From assembly GCA_020432595.1 (NCBI GenBank), contig JAGQGA010000324.1, positions 1 to 6,437 on the forward strand: a DNA stretch of 6,437 nucleotides. The letters run 5' to 3'. Positions 1 through 5,896 of the stretch are shown here, one piece after another. The stretch comes from Anaerolineales bacterium (GTDB lineage: Bacteria; Chloroflexota; Anaerolineae; Promineifilales; Promineifilaceae). A program made the position numbers and the translations under genes. The notes under the pieces were generated by a model, which saw nothing but the letters and a program-made list of their open reading frames with translations, did no database searches and was not told where the DNA came from. Each line of letters opens with the position of its first letter. Within the stretch, counting starts at the first letter, position 1.

Positions 1-411
1 TTCCGCCGCCTGCTCAAAGAAAAGATGGACTTGTTGGGGATTGACCACAAATTTGCCGGCCGCTACCTGAACGAAGGGTTCTCTGGTGGCGAAAAGAAAC
101 GGGCTGAGATTTTGCAAATGGCAACGCTGGAACCCAAGATCGCCATTATGGATGAAACTGACTCTGGGCTGGACATTGACGCGCTACGGGTGGTTTCCGA
201 AGGGGCCAACCGACTCAAGGAATCCTACGGGATGGGGATGCTGGTCATTACCCACTACCACCGTATTCTCAACTACATCAAACCAGATTATGTCCACATT
301 ATGCTAGATGGCCGTATTGTGGAAAGCGGTGGCCCTGAGCTGGCACTGGTCATGGAAGAACGTGGCTATGACTGGATTCGTGAAAAGCATGGCGTTGCCG
401 AGGAGGCATAA
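1..411 (+). CDS. sufC: SufC, Fe-S cluster assembly ABC-type ATPase (5' end missing)
   Basis: This is the C-terminal 136 residues of SufC, the cytosolic ATPase that binds SufB and SufD and powers structural change in the SufBCD scaffold. The frame is open from base 1, so the ATG at 25 is internal; full SufC proteins are about 250 residues, and the Walker A half lies before the window. In the visible fragment the ABC signature SGGEKKR is at residues 28-34, preceded by NEGF as is typical of SufC. Walker B plus catalytic glutamate (IAIMDE) is at 47-52, the D-loop SGLD at 55-58, and the switch histidine (VITHY) at 85. There is no membrane segment. The gene ends in TAA at 409-411, 2 bp before sufB, and its last codons supply the sufB ribosome-binding site, so the two are very likely co-transcribed and translationally coupled. 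The [11 protein letters not shown] context separates it from transporter ATPases. Confidence 0.97.
   Translation, partial: FRRLLKEKMDLLGIDHKFAGRYLNEGFSGGEKKRAEILQMATLEPKIAIMDETDSGLDIDALRVVSEGANRLKESYGMGMLVITHYHRILNYIKPDYVHIMLDGRIVESGGPELALVMEERGYDWIREKHGVAEEA
401..406 (+). promoter_or_regulatory. Shine-Dalgarno site for sufB
   Basis: A perfect AGGAGG lies inside the last codons of sufC, 7 nt before the sufB ATG at 414. It confirms that start codon. It also shows that this genome uses classical Shine-Dalgarno sites, which makes their absence before sufD and sufS notable. Confidence 0.9.
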
Positions 412-413
412 AA

Positions 414-1850
414 ATGGCTGAATTGATTGAGCGTGAATTAACCGAAGAAGAAATTATTGCCGATGTTAATGCCGACTACGCCGAAAAGTATGGCTTTGCC
501 GACAAGGAAGATTATGTCTTCAAAGCCGAAAAAGGGCTGAATGAAGAGATGATCCGCATGATGTCGCGGATGAAAAACGAGCCAGAATGGATGCTGGATA
601 TTCGCCTCAAGGCCTATCAACATTTTCTCAGCCGCCCCATGCCCAACTGGGGGTCAGACTTATCGGGCATTAATTTTGACGACATTTATTACTACATTAA
701 GCCGGCCGACCGGCAGGGCGATGATTGGGAAGATATTCCCAGCTACATTAAAGATACTTTTAATAAGCTTGGCATTCCTGAAGCTGAACAAAAGTTCCTC
801 TCTGGCGTAGCGGCTCAATATGAGTCAGAAGTGGTTTACCACAACATCAAGAAGGAACTTGAGGAGAAAGGCGTTGTCTTCCTGGGGATGGACGATGGGC
901 TGGCGCAATATCCCGAACTGGTGAAGGAATATTTTGGCACGATCATCCCGTATAATGACAACAAGTTTGCGGCGCTAAATACGGCCGTTTGGTCAGGCGG
1001 CAGCTTTATCTATGTTCCCCCAGGGGTTCACATTGACATGCCGCTGCAAGCCTATTTCCGCATCAACGCCAAAAACGTGGGACAGTTTGAGCGTACACTC
1101 ATTATTGTGGATGAAGGGGCGTATGTGCACTATGTTGAAGGCTGCACGGCACCCATCTACTCCTCCGACTCACTCCATTCGGCTGTGGTTGAAATCATCG
1201 TCCGCAAAGGTGGCCGCTGCCGCTATACCACCATCCAAAACTGGTCTAACAATGTCTATAACTTGGTAACCAAACGCGCCGTAGCTGAGGAAAAGGCAAC
1301 GATGGAATGGGTGGATGGGAACTTGGGGAGCAAGGTCACTATGAAATATCCGGCCGTTTATATGACGGGCGAAGGGGCGCACGGCGAAATTTTGTCTATT
1401 GCTTTTGCGGGCAAGGGGCAGCATCAGGACGCTGGCGGCAAGGTTGTTCATGTGGCACCTAACACCAGCAGCCGCATCATCTCCAAGTCCATCAGCAAAG
1501 ATGGTGGCCGCTCTTCTTATCGTGGGCTACTAAAGGTGCAGGATGGGGCTTATAACGTCAAATCGAACGTGGTGTGCGACGCGCTGCTGCTGGATGAGCG
1601 CAGCCGCTCCGACACTTACCCCTATATTGAAATTGACGAGCAGGATGTGACCATTGGGCATGAAGCATCGGTGAGCAAGGTGGGAGAGGAACAATTATTC
1701 TACCTGATGAGCCGAGGCATTGACGAAGAAATGGCAAACACCATGATCGTCAACGGATTTATCGAACCGCTGGTGAAAGAGCTGCCGATGGAGTATGCGA
1801 TTGAGATGAACCGCCTGATCCAACTGCAAATGGAAGGATCAATTGGATAG
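414..1850 (+). CDS. sufB: SufB, Fe-S cluster scaffold subunit
   Basis: SufB is the cytosolic scaffold subunit of the SufBCD complex that receives persulfide sulfur and carries the nascent Fe-S cluster. At 478 residues it has the normal family length. An N-terminal helical part contains [12 protein letters not shown] at residues 57-68. The central and C-terminal region is the right-handed beta-helix core of the SufBD family, with [20 protein letters not shown] around Cys244, and a C-terminal helical part contains [11 protein letters not shown]. Cys388 (NVVCDALLL) matches the position of E. coli Cys405, the cluster-building cysteine. His416-Glu417 (GHEAS) match E. coli His433-Glu434; the Cys-to-Glu spacing of 29 residues is the same. 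Cys244 sits in the motif of E. coli Cys254, proposed as the sulfur entry point. The start is fixed by the AGGAGG 7 nt upstream. The stop codon TAG at 1848-1850 is also the beginning of the heptamer repeat array that follows. Confidence 0.97.
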   Translation: MAELIERELTEEEIIADVNADYAEKYGFADKEDYVFKAEKGLNEEMIRMMSRMKNEPEWMLDIRLKAYQHFLSRPMPNWGSDLSGINFDDIYYYIKPADRQGDDWEDIPSYIKDTFNKLGIPEAEQKFLSGVAAQYESEVVYHNIKKELEEKGVVFLGMDDGLAQYPELVKEYFGTIIPYNDNKFAALNTAVWSGGSFIYVPPGVHIDMPLQAYFRINAKNVGQFERTLIIVDEGAYVHYVEGCTAPIYSSDSLHSAVVEIIVRKGGRCRYTTIQNWSNNVYNLVTKRAVAEEKATMEWVDGNLGSKVTMKYPAVYMTGEGAHGEILSIAFAGKGQHQDAGGKVVHVAPNTSSRIISKSISKDGGRSSYRGLLKVQDGAYNVKSNVVCDALLLDERSRSDTYPYIEIDEQDVTIGHEASVSKVGEEQLFYLMSRGIDEEMANTMIVNGFIEPLVKELPMEYAIEMNRLIQLQMEGSIG

Positions 1851-1922
1851 TAATCAGTAAACAGTAAACAGTAATCAGTCGAAAACTGATTACCGATTAC
1901 CGATTACCGATTACCGATTACC
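1849..1922 (+). repeat. Palindromic heptamer repeat array, sufB-sufD gap
   Basis: The gap between sufB and sufD is almost entirely 7-bp repeats. Left arm: AGTAATC (1849-1855), AGTAAAC (1856-1862), AGTAAAC (1863-1869), AGTAATC (1870-1876). Right arm: five GATTACC units from 1888 to 1922. The arms are reverse complements apart from about one or two mismatches per unit. GTAATCAGT (1871-1879) pairs perfectly with ACTGATTAC (1885-1893) around a 5-nt loop CGAAA, and pairing continues imperfectly out to 1850/1914. The array begins within the sufB stop codon and ends 3 nt before the sufD ATG. A TAA in the left units shifts frame by one every 7 bp, so it stops translation in all frames. It resembles in style the heptameric STRR repeats known from cyanobacteria; homology is not claimed. 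Confidence 0.95.
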
Positions 1923-1925
1923 AAC

Positions 1926-3221
1926 ATGAGTGGATTTACAAAAGAAGCAGTACAACAATTATCCGCCTATTTGCAGGAACCGGCGTGGATGCTGGAATTT
2001 CGGCTGAAGGCGTTTGACGTGTATGAAAGTTTGCCCATGCCCACAACACAGGATGAGGCGTGGCGGCGGACAAATCTGCGTCGCTTTAAGATGGATGCCG
2101 TTAGCCCATCCATTAACGGGGATGCGGCTACGAGCGCGACGCTGCCGCCTTCGCTGACGGAGCAGTTTGCGGCCGAAGCGGCGGGCGGACAACTGATTCA
2201 GGTGGACGGCGTGACCACGTCGTATGCGTTGAGCGATGAGTTGAAGGCGCAGGGGGTGATCTTCTGTGACATGTCAACGGCCGTTTCCAACCACCCCGAC
2301 CTCGTGCAAAAATATTTCATGACCCAGGGCGTAAAAGTGGACGAAGGCAAGTTTGCCGCCATGCACGGCGCATTCTGGCGCGGCGGCACCTTCCTCTACG
2401 TGCCCAAGAATGTCAAGGCAGCAGCTCCCGTACACAGCGTATTGTGGTCAGTAAACGGCCGTACTTTCACCCACACCCTCGTGGTACTAGAAGAAGGAGC
2501 CGAGGCTGACTTTCTCGACTTCTACGCCTCCGACGAAGGGGAAAACCAAGCCCTGCACAACGGTGTCATTGAGCTATTGGTGGGCGACAACGCCAGCCTC
2601 ATCTACTCTGGTTTGCAGGATTTTGGCACCAACGTCTGGCAGTTCAACCACGAACGCGGGCGCGTGGGGCGTGATGGCAAGCTGGATTGGGTGACAAGCT
2701 GGATGGGTACACGCCTTTCCAAAGCGTTCCAAACGTTGGAACTGGACAAACCGGGCAGTTGGGGGCGGATGTCGGGGGTGTTTTTCACAAACGGCCGTCA
2801 ACATCTTGACCTCGACACCCAGCAAAACCACAACGCTGGCGATACTGTAAGCGACCTGCTCTATAAAGGGGCACTGAAAGAAAACTCCCGCATCGTTTGG
2901 CAGGGGATGATCAAGGCGCAAAAAGATTCGCAAAAGATTGATGGCTTCCAGGCCAACCGCAATCTGATGCTGGACAAAACCGCCCGCGCCGACTCCATCC
3001 CCGGACTGGAGATTGAGGCCGACGACGTGGCCTGCACCCACGCCTCTACTATCGGCAAGATGGATCAGGAAGAGGTGTTCTATCTGATGGCACGCGGCAT
3101 TCCGCGCAACCGCGCCGAGCAAATGGTTGTAGAGGGGTTCTTTGATCCGCTGCTGCGCCGCATCCCTGTGGAAGGGGTGCGCGACCGCATTTTCTCCCGT
3201 ATTTTGGAGAAAATGGGTTAG
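1926..3221 (+). CDS. sufD: SufD, Fe-S cluster scaffold subunit
   Basis: SufD is the second beta-helix subunit of the cytosolic SufBCD scaffold and a paralogue of SufB; it is needed for iron entry and complex stability. The protein has 431 residues, normal for the family. The N-terminal part shares the SufB-like element PAWMLEFRLKAFDVY (residues 19-33) followed by the SufD-type EAWRRTNLRRF. The beta-helix core follows, and the C-terminal part carries CTHASTIGKMDQEEVFYLMARGI. His372 in CTHAS corresponds to E. coli SufD His360, the cluster-site partner of the SufB cysteine; Cys370 lies just before it. The start at 1926 is supported by the conserved N-terminus, but there is no recognisable Shine-Dalgarno: the upstream 75 bp are heptamer repeats. 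Translation may therefore depend on coupling to sufB. The stop is TAG at 3219-3221, followed by a long non-coding gap. Confidence 0.96.
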   Translation: MSGFTKEAVQQLSAYLQEPAWMLEFRLKAFDVYESLPMPTTQDEAWRRTNLRRFKMDAVSPSINGDAATSATLPPSLTEQFAAEAAGGQLIQVDGVTTSYALSDELKAQGVIFCDMSTAVSNHPDLVQKYFMTQGVKVDEGKFAAMHGAFWRGGTFLYVPKNVKAAAPVHSVLWSVNGRTFTHTLVVLEEGAEADFLDFYASDEGENQALHNGVIELLVGDNASLIYSGLQDFGTNVWQFNHERGRVGRDGKLDWVTSWMGTRLSKAFQTLELDKPGSWGRMSGVFFTNGRQHLDLDTQQNHNAGDTVSDLLYKGALKENSRIVWQGMIKAQKDSQKIDGFQANRNLMLDKTARADSIPGLEIEADDVACTHASTIGKMDQEEVFYLMARGIPRNRAEQMVVEGFFDPLLRRIPVEGVRDRIFSRILEKMG

Positions 3222-3247
3222 CAAGCAGCCAGAAAAGAAATGGCAAC

Positions 3248-3281
3248 GCGGATAACGCGGATCAAAGCGGATTTTCGCGGA
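3248..3281 (+). repeat. Four GCGGA(T) units at helical spacing
   Basis: GCGGAT occurs at 3248-3253, 3257-3262 and 3267-3272, and GCGGAC at 3277-3282, with unit starts 9, 10 and 10 bp apart. CGGATTT (3268-3274) can also pair with AAATCCG (3292-3298). The near one-turn spacing could place a binding protein on one face of the helix, but a degenerate dispersed repeat is equally possible. Confidence 0.6.
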
Positions 3282-3299
3282 CAAGAAAGATAAATCCGT

Positions 3300-3360
3300 A
3301 ACGGTGGCTTCTACTCTCGCCTTTGTTCATCATGTGGTGGGAGTGGTGCCACCGTTTTAT
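3300..3360 (+). terminator. Probable intrinsic terminator after sufD
   Basis: A 9-bp perfect stem, AACGGTGGC (3300-3308) with GCCACCGTT (3348-3356), is continued across a small TT/T internal loop by an inner stem of 8 pairs, 3311-3318 with 3339-3346, using two G-T wobbles. A 20-nt loop closes it, and TTTTAT runs from 3355. A GC-rich stem followed by a T-run, placed 80 bp after the sufD stop, is the pattern of a Rho-independent terminator. The T-run is short and the loop large, so termination may be partial. It could alternatively be a dispersed palindromic repeat. Confidence 0.5.
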
Positions 3361-3408
3361 GATCGTAGCCCAAGAAATTTGGTAAAATTGGGGTACCTGT
3401 ATTTGTTA

Positions 3409-3446
3409 CACAGAGCTTCTTAGAGAAGACACAGAGGTTCACAGAG
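3409..3446 (+). repeat. Three CACAGAG units
   Basis: CACAGAG lies at 3409-3415, 3430-3436 and 3440-3446, with starts 21 and 10 bp apart. A small hairpin CTTCT-TAG-AGAAG (3416-3428) sits between the first two. Similar CACAGAG-rich intergenic repeats occur in many bacterial genomes; no function is known to me. Confidence 0.55.
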
Positions 3447-3515
3447 AAATTTAGGCGACATGTTTGAGTTCTTGGTTGCTTTGCAGTGCACACAATTGTT
3501 GACCATAACAGTATC

Positions 3516-3549
3516 AAATCAGGAAAATCAGGTTGATCTGCGTCCTATT
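3516..3549 (+). repeat. Solo copy of the dispersed CTGCGTCC repeat arm
   Basis: These 34 bp match the reverse complement of 5763-5796 at 29 of 34 positions by hand alignment. Both share a doubled ATCAGG followed by ATCTGCGTCCTATT. The same core recurs as AATCTGCGTCCCATTTT at 5867-5883. This copy lies 38 bp before the sulfurtransferase start and has no visible partner arm nearby. Confidence 0.8.
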
Positions 3550-3574
3550 GAAAACAAAAGCGGGAATGCCCGAA

Positions 3575-3579
3575 AAGGA
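3575..3579 (+). promoter_or_regulatory. Shine-Dalgarno site for the sulfurtransferase
   Basis: AAGGA ends 8 nt before the ATG at 3588 and supports that start codon. A small CGGG-AATG-CCCG hairpin (3561-3572) sits directly upstream. Confidence 0.75.
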
Positions 3580-3587
3580 ACAAAATA

Positions 3588-4457
3588 ATGAGCGACAAAG
3601 GATATATTCACCCAGATGTGTTGGTTAGCACAGAGTGGGTGGCGGCTAATTTGCATGACACCGACAAGGTGCGGCTGGTTGAATCGAATGAGGATGTGCT
3701 GTTGTACCGGACAGGCCACGTGCCGAATGCAGCGCATATTGACTGGGTGGCGGATTTAAACGATGCGATTCGCCGCGACTATTTGGATGAGGCGGGTTTT
3801 GCCGCCTTGATGGCAAAACATGGCATTGCCAAGGACACGACGGTTGTTTTTTACGGCGACAAAAATAATTGGTGGGCGTGTTATGCGTTTTGGGTGTTCA
3901 AATTGTTTGACCACGGCGACTGCCGGGTGATGGATGGCGGGCGCAAGAAGTGGATTGACGAGGGACGGGAGTTGACGAAGGAAGTGCCGTCATTCCCCAC
4001 CACGACGTATGCCGTACCGAACCGGACGGATTACAAGATTCGGGCGTTTCGGGATCAGGTGTTGGAGCATGTGCGGGCAGAACGGCCGTTAGTTGACGTT
4101 CGCAGCCCTCAGGAATTCAGCGGCGAATTGCTCCACATGCCCGGTTCCCCACAGGAAGGGGCGTTGCGCGGCGGCCACATCAAGGGAGCCAAAAGCGTAC
4201 CCTGGAGCCGCGCCGTCGCCGAAGATGGCACCTTCAAAACCGCCGACGACCTGCGCGGCATTTATGAAGCCGAACAAGGGCTTTCCCCCAGCGACAGCGT
4301 CGTTGCCTACTGCCGCATCGGCGAACGCAGCTCCCACACCTGGTTTGTCCTCACCTACCTGCTCGGCTACCCCAACGTCCGCAACTACGATGGCTCGTGG
4401 ACGGAATGGGGCAATTTGGTGGGTGTGCCGATTGAGAATCCGTCTAAGAGTCGGTAA
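3588..4457 (+). CDS. Two-domain rhodanese, thiosulfate/3-mercaptopyruvate sulfurtransferase
   Basis: This 289-residue cytosolic protein has two rhodanese domains, roughly residues 7-130 and 155-282, the usual size for tandem rhodaneses. Such enzymes move a sulfane sulfur from thiosulfate or 3-mercaptopyruvate to an acceptor through a cysteine persulfide. The C-terminal domain holds the active-site loop [12 protein letters not shown] with catalytic Cys242, followed by [11 protein letters not shown]. The N-terminal domain has GDKNNWW (from residue 90) where the cysteine would be, so it is non-catalytic, as in the family. The [11 protein letters not shown] loop resembles mycobacterial CysA2-type thiosulfate sulfurtransferases more than the CGSGVTA loop of classical mercaptopyruvate enzymes; substrate is not settled. 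Its position between sufD and sufS suggests a part in sulfur supply for cluster assembly. The start has a good Shine-Dalgarno. The TAA stop (4455-4457) lies inside the first heptamer of the next repeat array. Confidence 0.93.
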   Translation: MSDKGYIHPDVLVSTEWVAANLHDTDKVRLVESNEDVLLYRTGHVPNAAHIDWVADLNDAIRRDYLDEAGFAALMAKHGIAKDTTVVFYGDKNNWWACYAFWVFKLFDHGDCRVMDGGRKKWIDEGRELTKEVPSFPTTTYAVPNRTDYKIRAFRDQVLEHVRAERPLVDVRSPQEFSGELLHMPGSPQEGALRGGHIKGAKSVPWSRAVAEDGTFKTADDLRGIYEAEQGLSPSDSVVAYCRIGERSSHTWFVLTYLLGYPNVRNYDGSWTEWGNLVGVPIENPSKSR

Positions 4458-4520
4458 TCGGTAATCAGTAATCAGTAGCTAAACTGATTACTGATTACTG
4501 GTTACTGGTTACTGGTTACT
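4452..4520 (+). repeat. Palindromic heptamer repeat array, gap before sufS
   Basis: Left arm: GGTAATC (4453-4459), GGTAATC (4460-4466), AGTAATC (4467-4473), then AGT. Right arm: CTGATTA twice (4484-4497) and CTGGTTA three times (4498-4518), then CT. As RNA, 4452-4476 can pair with 4483-4507 without a mismatch if three G-U wobbles (4460/4499, 4458/4501, 4453/4506) are allowed, with a 6-nt loop: a 25-bp stem. It uses the same heptamer and the same design as the array at 1849-1922. The sulfurtransferase stop codon is inside it, and it ends 5 nt before the sufS ATG. Confidence 0.95.
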
Positions 4521-4525
4521 AACCC

Positions 4526-5755
4526 ATGTTAGATGTAGCCAAAATCCGCGCCGATTTTCCCATTTTGGCCGATGAAGCGTATCCCGGCGTGCCATTGGTT
4601 TATTTAGATAGTGCTGCTTCATCGCAAAAGCCGCTGGCGGTCATTGAGGCGATGAACCAGTATTATCGCCACAGCAACGCCAACGTCCATCGCGGCATTC
4701 ATCGGCTGAGCGAAGAGGCGACCAATGCCTATGAGGGAGCGCGGGAGCGGATTGCCCGCTTTATCAACGCCCCCGATTCGGCCGAGGTGATTTATGTCCG
4801 CAACGCTACCGAGGCGTTTAATCTAGTAGCCGCCACCTGGGGACGTGCCAACATTGGCCCCGGCGACGAGATTTTGCTGACGGAGATGGAGCACCACGCC
4901 AACATCGTGCCGTGGCAAATGGTGGCGCAGGAAAAGGGAGCCACGGTGCGCTATGTGCCGTTTGCGGTGGATGGCACGCTTGATTTAACCGCCCTGCCCC
5001 ACCTGCTGACGGAGCGGACGAAGATTTTTTCATTTACGGCCGTTTCCAACGTCTTTGGCACCATCAACCCCGTCACCGAACTGGTGGCGGCGGCCAAAGC
5101 GGTGGGCGCGGTGACAATGGTGGACGCAGCGCAAAGCGTGCCGCATATGGCGGTAGACGTGCAGGCGTTGGGGTGCGACTTTTTGGCTTTTTCCGGCCAC
5201 AAAATGTGTGGCCCCACCGGAATTGGCATTTTGTATGGCAAACGCCATTTGCTGGAAGCGATGCCCCCCTACATGGGCGGCGGCGACATGATCCGGCGGG
5301 TAACGCTGGAGGGGTCAACGTGGAACGAGTTACCGTGGAAGTTTGAGGCGGGTACGCCGAGTATTGCCGAGGGGGTGGGGTTAGGAACGGCCGTTGATTA
5401 CCTCACCACTGTAGGCATGGACAACATCCACGCCCACGAACACCTGCTCACCAGCTACGCCCTCGAAGCCTTAAGCGATGTCAAAGGGCTAACGCTGATT
5501 GGCCCACCCGCCGCCCAAAAAGGGGGTGTTGCCACCTTCACTCTGCAAGGGGTGCACCCCCACGACATTGCCGAACTGCTGGACAAGGACGGCATTGCTA
5601 TTCGCGCCGGGCATCATTGCGCCATGCCGCTGCACCACAAGCTCCGCGTACCTGCCACCGCCCGCGCCAGCTTCTACCTCTACAACACTACCCAAGAGAT
5701 TGACCAATTGGTGCAAAGCCTGGAGAAAGTGCGGAAGGTTTTCCGGCTTGCATAA
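4526..5755 (+). CDS. sufS: SufS, type II cysteine desulfurase (SufU-dependent type)
   Basis: SufS is a cytosolic PLP enzyme that converts cysteine to alanine and an enzyme-bound persulfide. The 409 residues match the family length. PLP-site residues are visible: His123 in EHHANIVPW, Asp200 and Gln203 in DAAQSVP, and the Schiff-base lysine Lys226 in SGHKMCGPTG. The catalytic cysteine is Cys365 in RAGHHCAMPL, and Arg380 in TARASFYLYNT is the expected substrate-carboxylate ligand. Numbering is almost identical to E. coli SufS (Lys226, Cys364, Arg379). VHPHD places His346 19 residues before the catalytic cysteine, the spacing of B. subtilis SufS His342, which swaps for a zinc ligand of SufU; E. 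coli SufS has HAYD there. This agrees with sufU downstream and with no sufE in view. The start is set by the conserved N-terminus (IRADFPIL), since no Shine-Dalgarno is present after the repeat array. Confidence 0.97.
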   Translation: MLDVAKIRADFPILADEAYPGVPLVYLDSAASSQKPLAVIEAMNQYYRHSNANVHRGIHRLSEEATNAYEGARERIARFINAPDSAEVIYVRNATEAFNLVAATWGRANIGPGDEILLTEMEHHANIVPWQMVAQEKGATVRYVPFAVDGTLDLTALPHLLTERTKIFSFTAVSNVFGTINPVTELVAAAKAVGAVTMVDAAQSVPHMAVDVQALGCDFLAFSGHKMCGPTGIGILYGKRHLLEAMPPYMGGGDMIRRVTLEGSTWNELPWKFEAGTPSIAEGVGLGTAVDYLTTVGMDNIHAHEHLLTSYALEALSDVKGLTLIGPPAAQKGGVATFTLQGVHPHDIAELLDKDGIAIRAGHHCAMPLHHKLRVPATARASFYLYNTTQEIDQLVQSLEKVRKVFRLA

Positions 5756-5760
5756 GGACA

Positions 5761-5883
5761 AAAATAGGACGCAGATTGACCTGATGCCCCTGATTTATCA
5801 CGATAGAGGTGTCATGAGCATTAGCATGGATTCCCGCTTTCGCGGGAATGACACTCCTTTCAGGCGAATCTGCGTCCCATTTT
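5761..5883 (+). repeat. 123-bp inverted-repeat element, sufS-sufU gap
   Basis: The left arm 5761-5784 and the right arm 5860-5883 are reverse complements at 21 of 24 positions, with the core AGGACGCAGATT / AATCTGCGTCC. The interior contains a second hairpin (5830-5849). GTGTCAT (5809-5815) also pairs with ATGACAC (5848-5854). No target-site duplication is visible in the flanking bases, and it is too small to encode a protein. It could be a miniature inverted-repeat element, a REP-like element, or an RNA structure acting between sufS and sufU. A related single arm lies at 3516-3549. Confidence 0.75.
5830..5849 (+). repeat. ATTCCC-N8-GGGAAT palindrome (dRS3-like)
   Basis: An 8-bp perfect stem ATTCCCGC / GCGGGAAT closes a TTTC tetraloop. 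It fits the ATTCCC-N8-GGGAAT pattern of the neisserial dRS3 repeat, and similar GCGGGAATCCA/ATGAC palindromes are scattered in many bacterial genomes. The extension GGAATGACA on the right fits that wider family. The 9-mer GCGGGAATG recurs at 3560-3568. No T-run follows, so it is not a classical terminator. Confidence 0.8.
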
Positions 5884-5896
5884 CGCAAGAAGTAAA

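Larger units (their letters stand above)
3222..3587 (+). other. 366-bp gene-free gap, repeat-rich
   Basis: No convincing gene lies in this gap on either strand. Going left to right it holds phased GCGGA repeats (3248-3281), a large hairpin followed by TTTTAT (3300-3360), unremarkable sequence to about 3407, three CACAGAG repeats (3409-3446), a further unassigned stretch, one arm of a dispersed repeat (3516-3549), and a ribosome-binding site before the sulfurtransferase gene. A promoter for the downstream genes would be expected here if the hairpin terminates transcription. I see no -35/-10 pair good enough to call. Confidence 0.75.
981..5394. repeat. Seven dispersed copies of the palindrome ACGGCCGT
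   Basis: Exact copies are at 981-988, 2277-2284, 2455-2462, 2791-2798, 4082-4089, 5036-5043 and 5387-5394. All lie within coding sequence: sufB one, sufD three, sulfurtransferase one, sufS two. They are read in three frames (Thr-Ala-Val four times, Asn-Gly-Arg twice, Arg-Pro-Leu once). An 8-mer is expected about 0.1 times in a window of this length with equal bases. Further CGGCCG cores in other contexts are at 57, 703, 1351, 2170 and 4779. The pattern is like HIP1 of cyanobacteria (GCGATCGC) but with a different word. Confidence 0.85.

Noticed and set aside
1170..1451. Minus-strand open frame opposite sufB
   Set aside because: It is antisense to the conserved SufB core, with no domain or start signal.
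414..1850. SufB checked for an intein, which some SufB proteins carry
   Set aside because: The reading frame is of normal length and the conserved blocks are continuous, with no insertion.
1849..1922. Heptamer arrays considered as a CRISPR array
   Set aside because: The units are 7 bp with no spacers and the two arms are inverted, unlike any CRISPR.
2574..3284. Long open frame on the minus strand (236 codons) opposite sufD
   Set aside because: It is fully antisense to conserved SufD sequence, its translation has no recognisable domain, and its apparent openness follows from sufD codon use.
3311..3517. Minus-strand open frame of 68 codons in the sufD-sulfurtransferase gap
   Set aside because: It runs through the terminator hairpin and the CACAGAG repeats; the protein looks like translated repeat, with no ribosome-binding support.
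3481..3530. Possible promoter for the sulfurtransferase gene (TTGCAG or TTGACC as -35)
   Set aside because: No acceptable -10 hexamer lies 16-18 bp downstream of either candidate, so I do not call it.
4093..4464. Second + strand frame of 123 codons inside the sulfurtransferase gene
   Set aside because: It overlaps the rhodanese active-site region, which is clearly coded in the other frame, and its proline/alanine-rich translation is typical of a frame shadow.
5830..5849. The hairpin considered as an intrinsic terminator for sufS
   Set aside because: It is followed by GACACTCC rather than a T-run, and the sequence matches a dispersed palindrome family.
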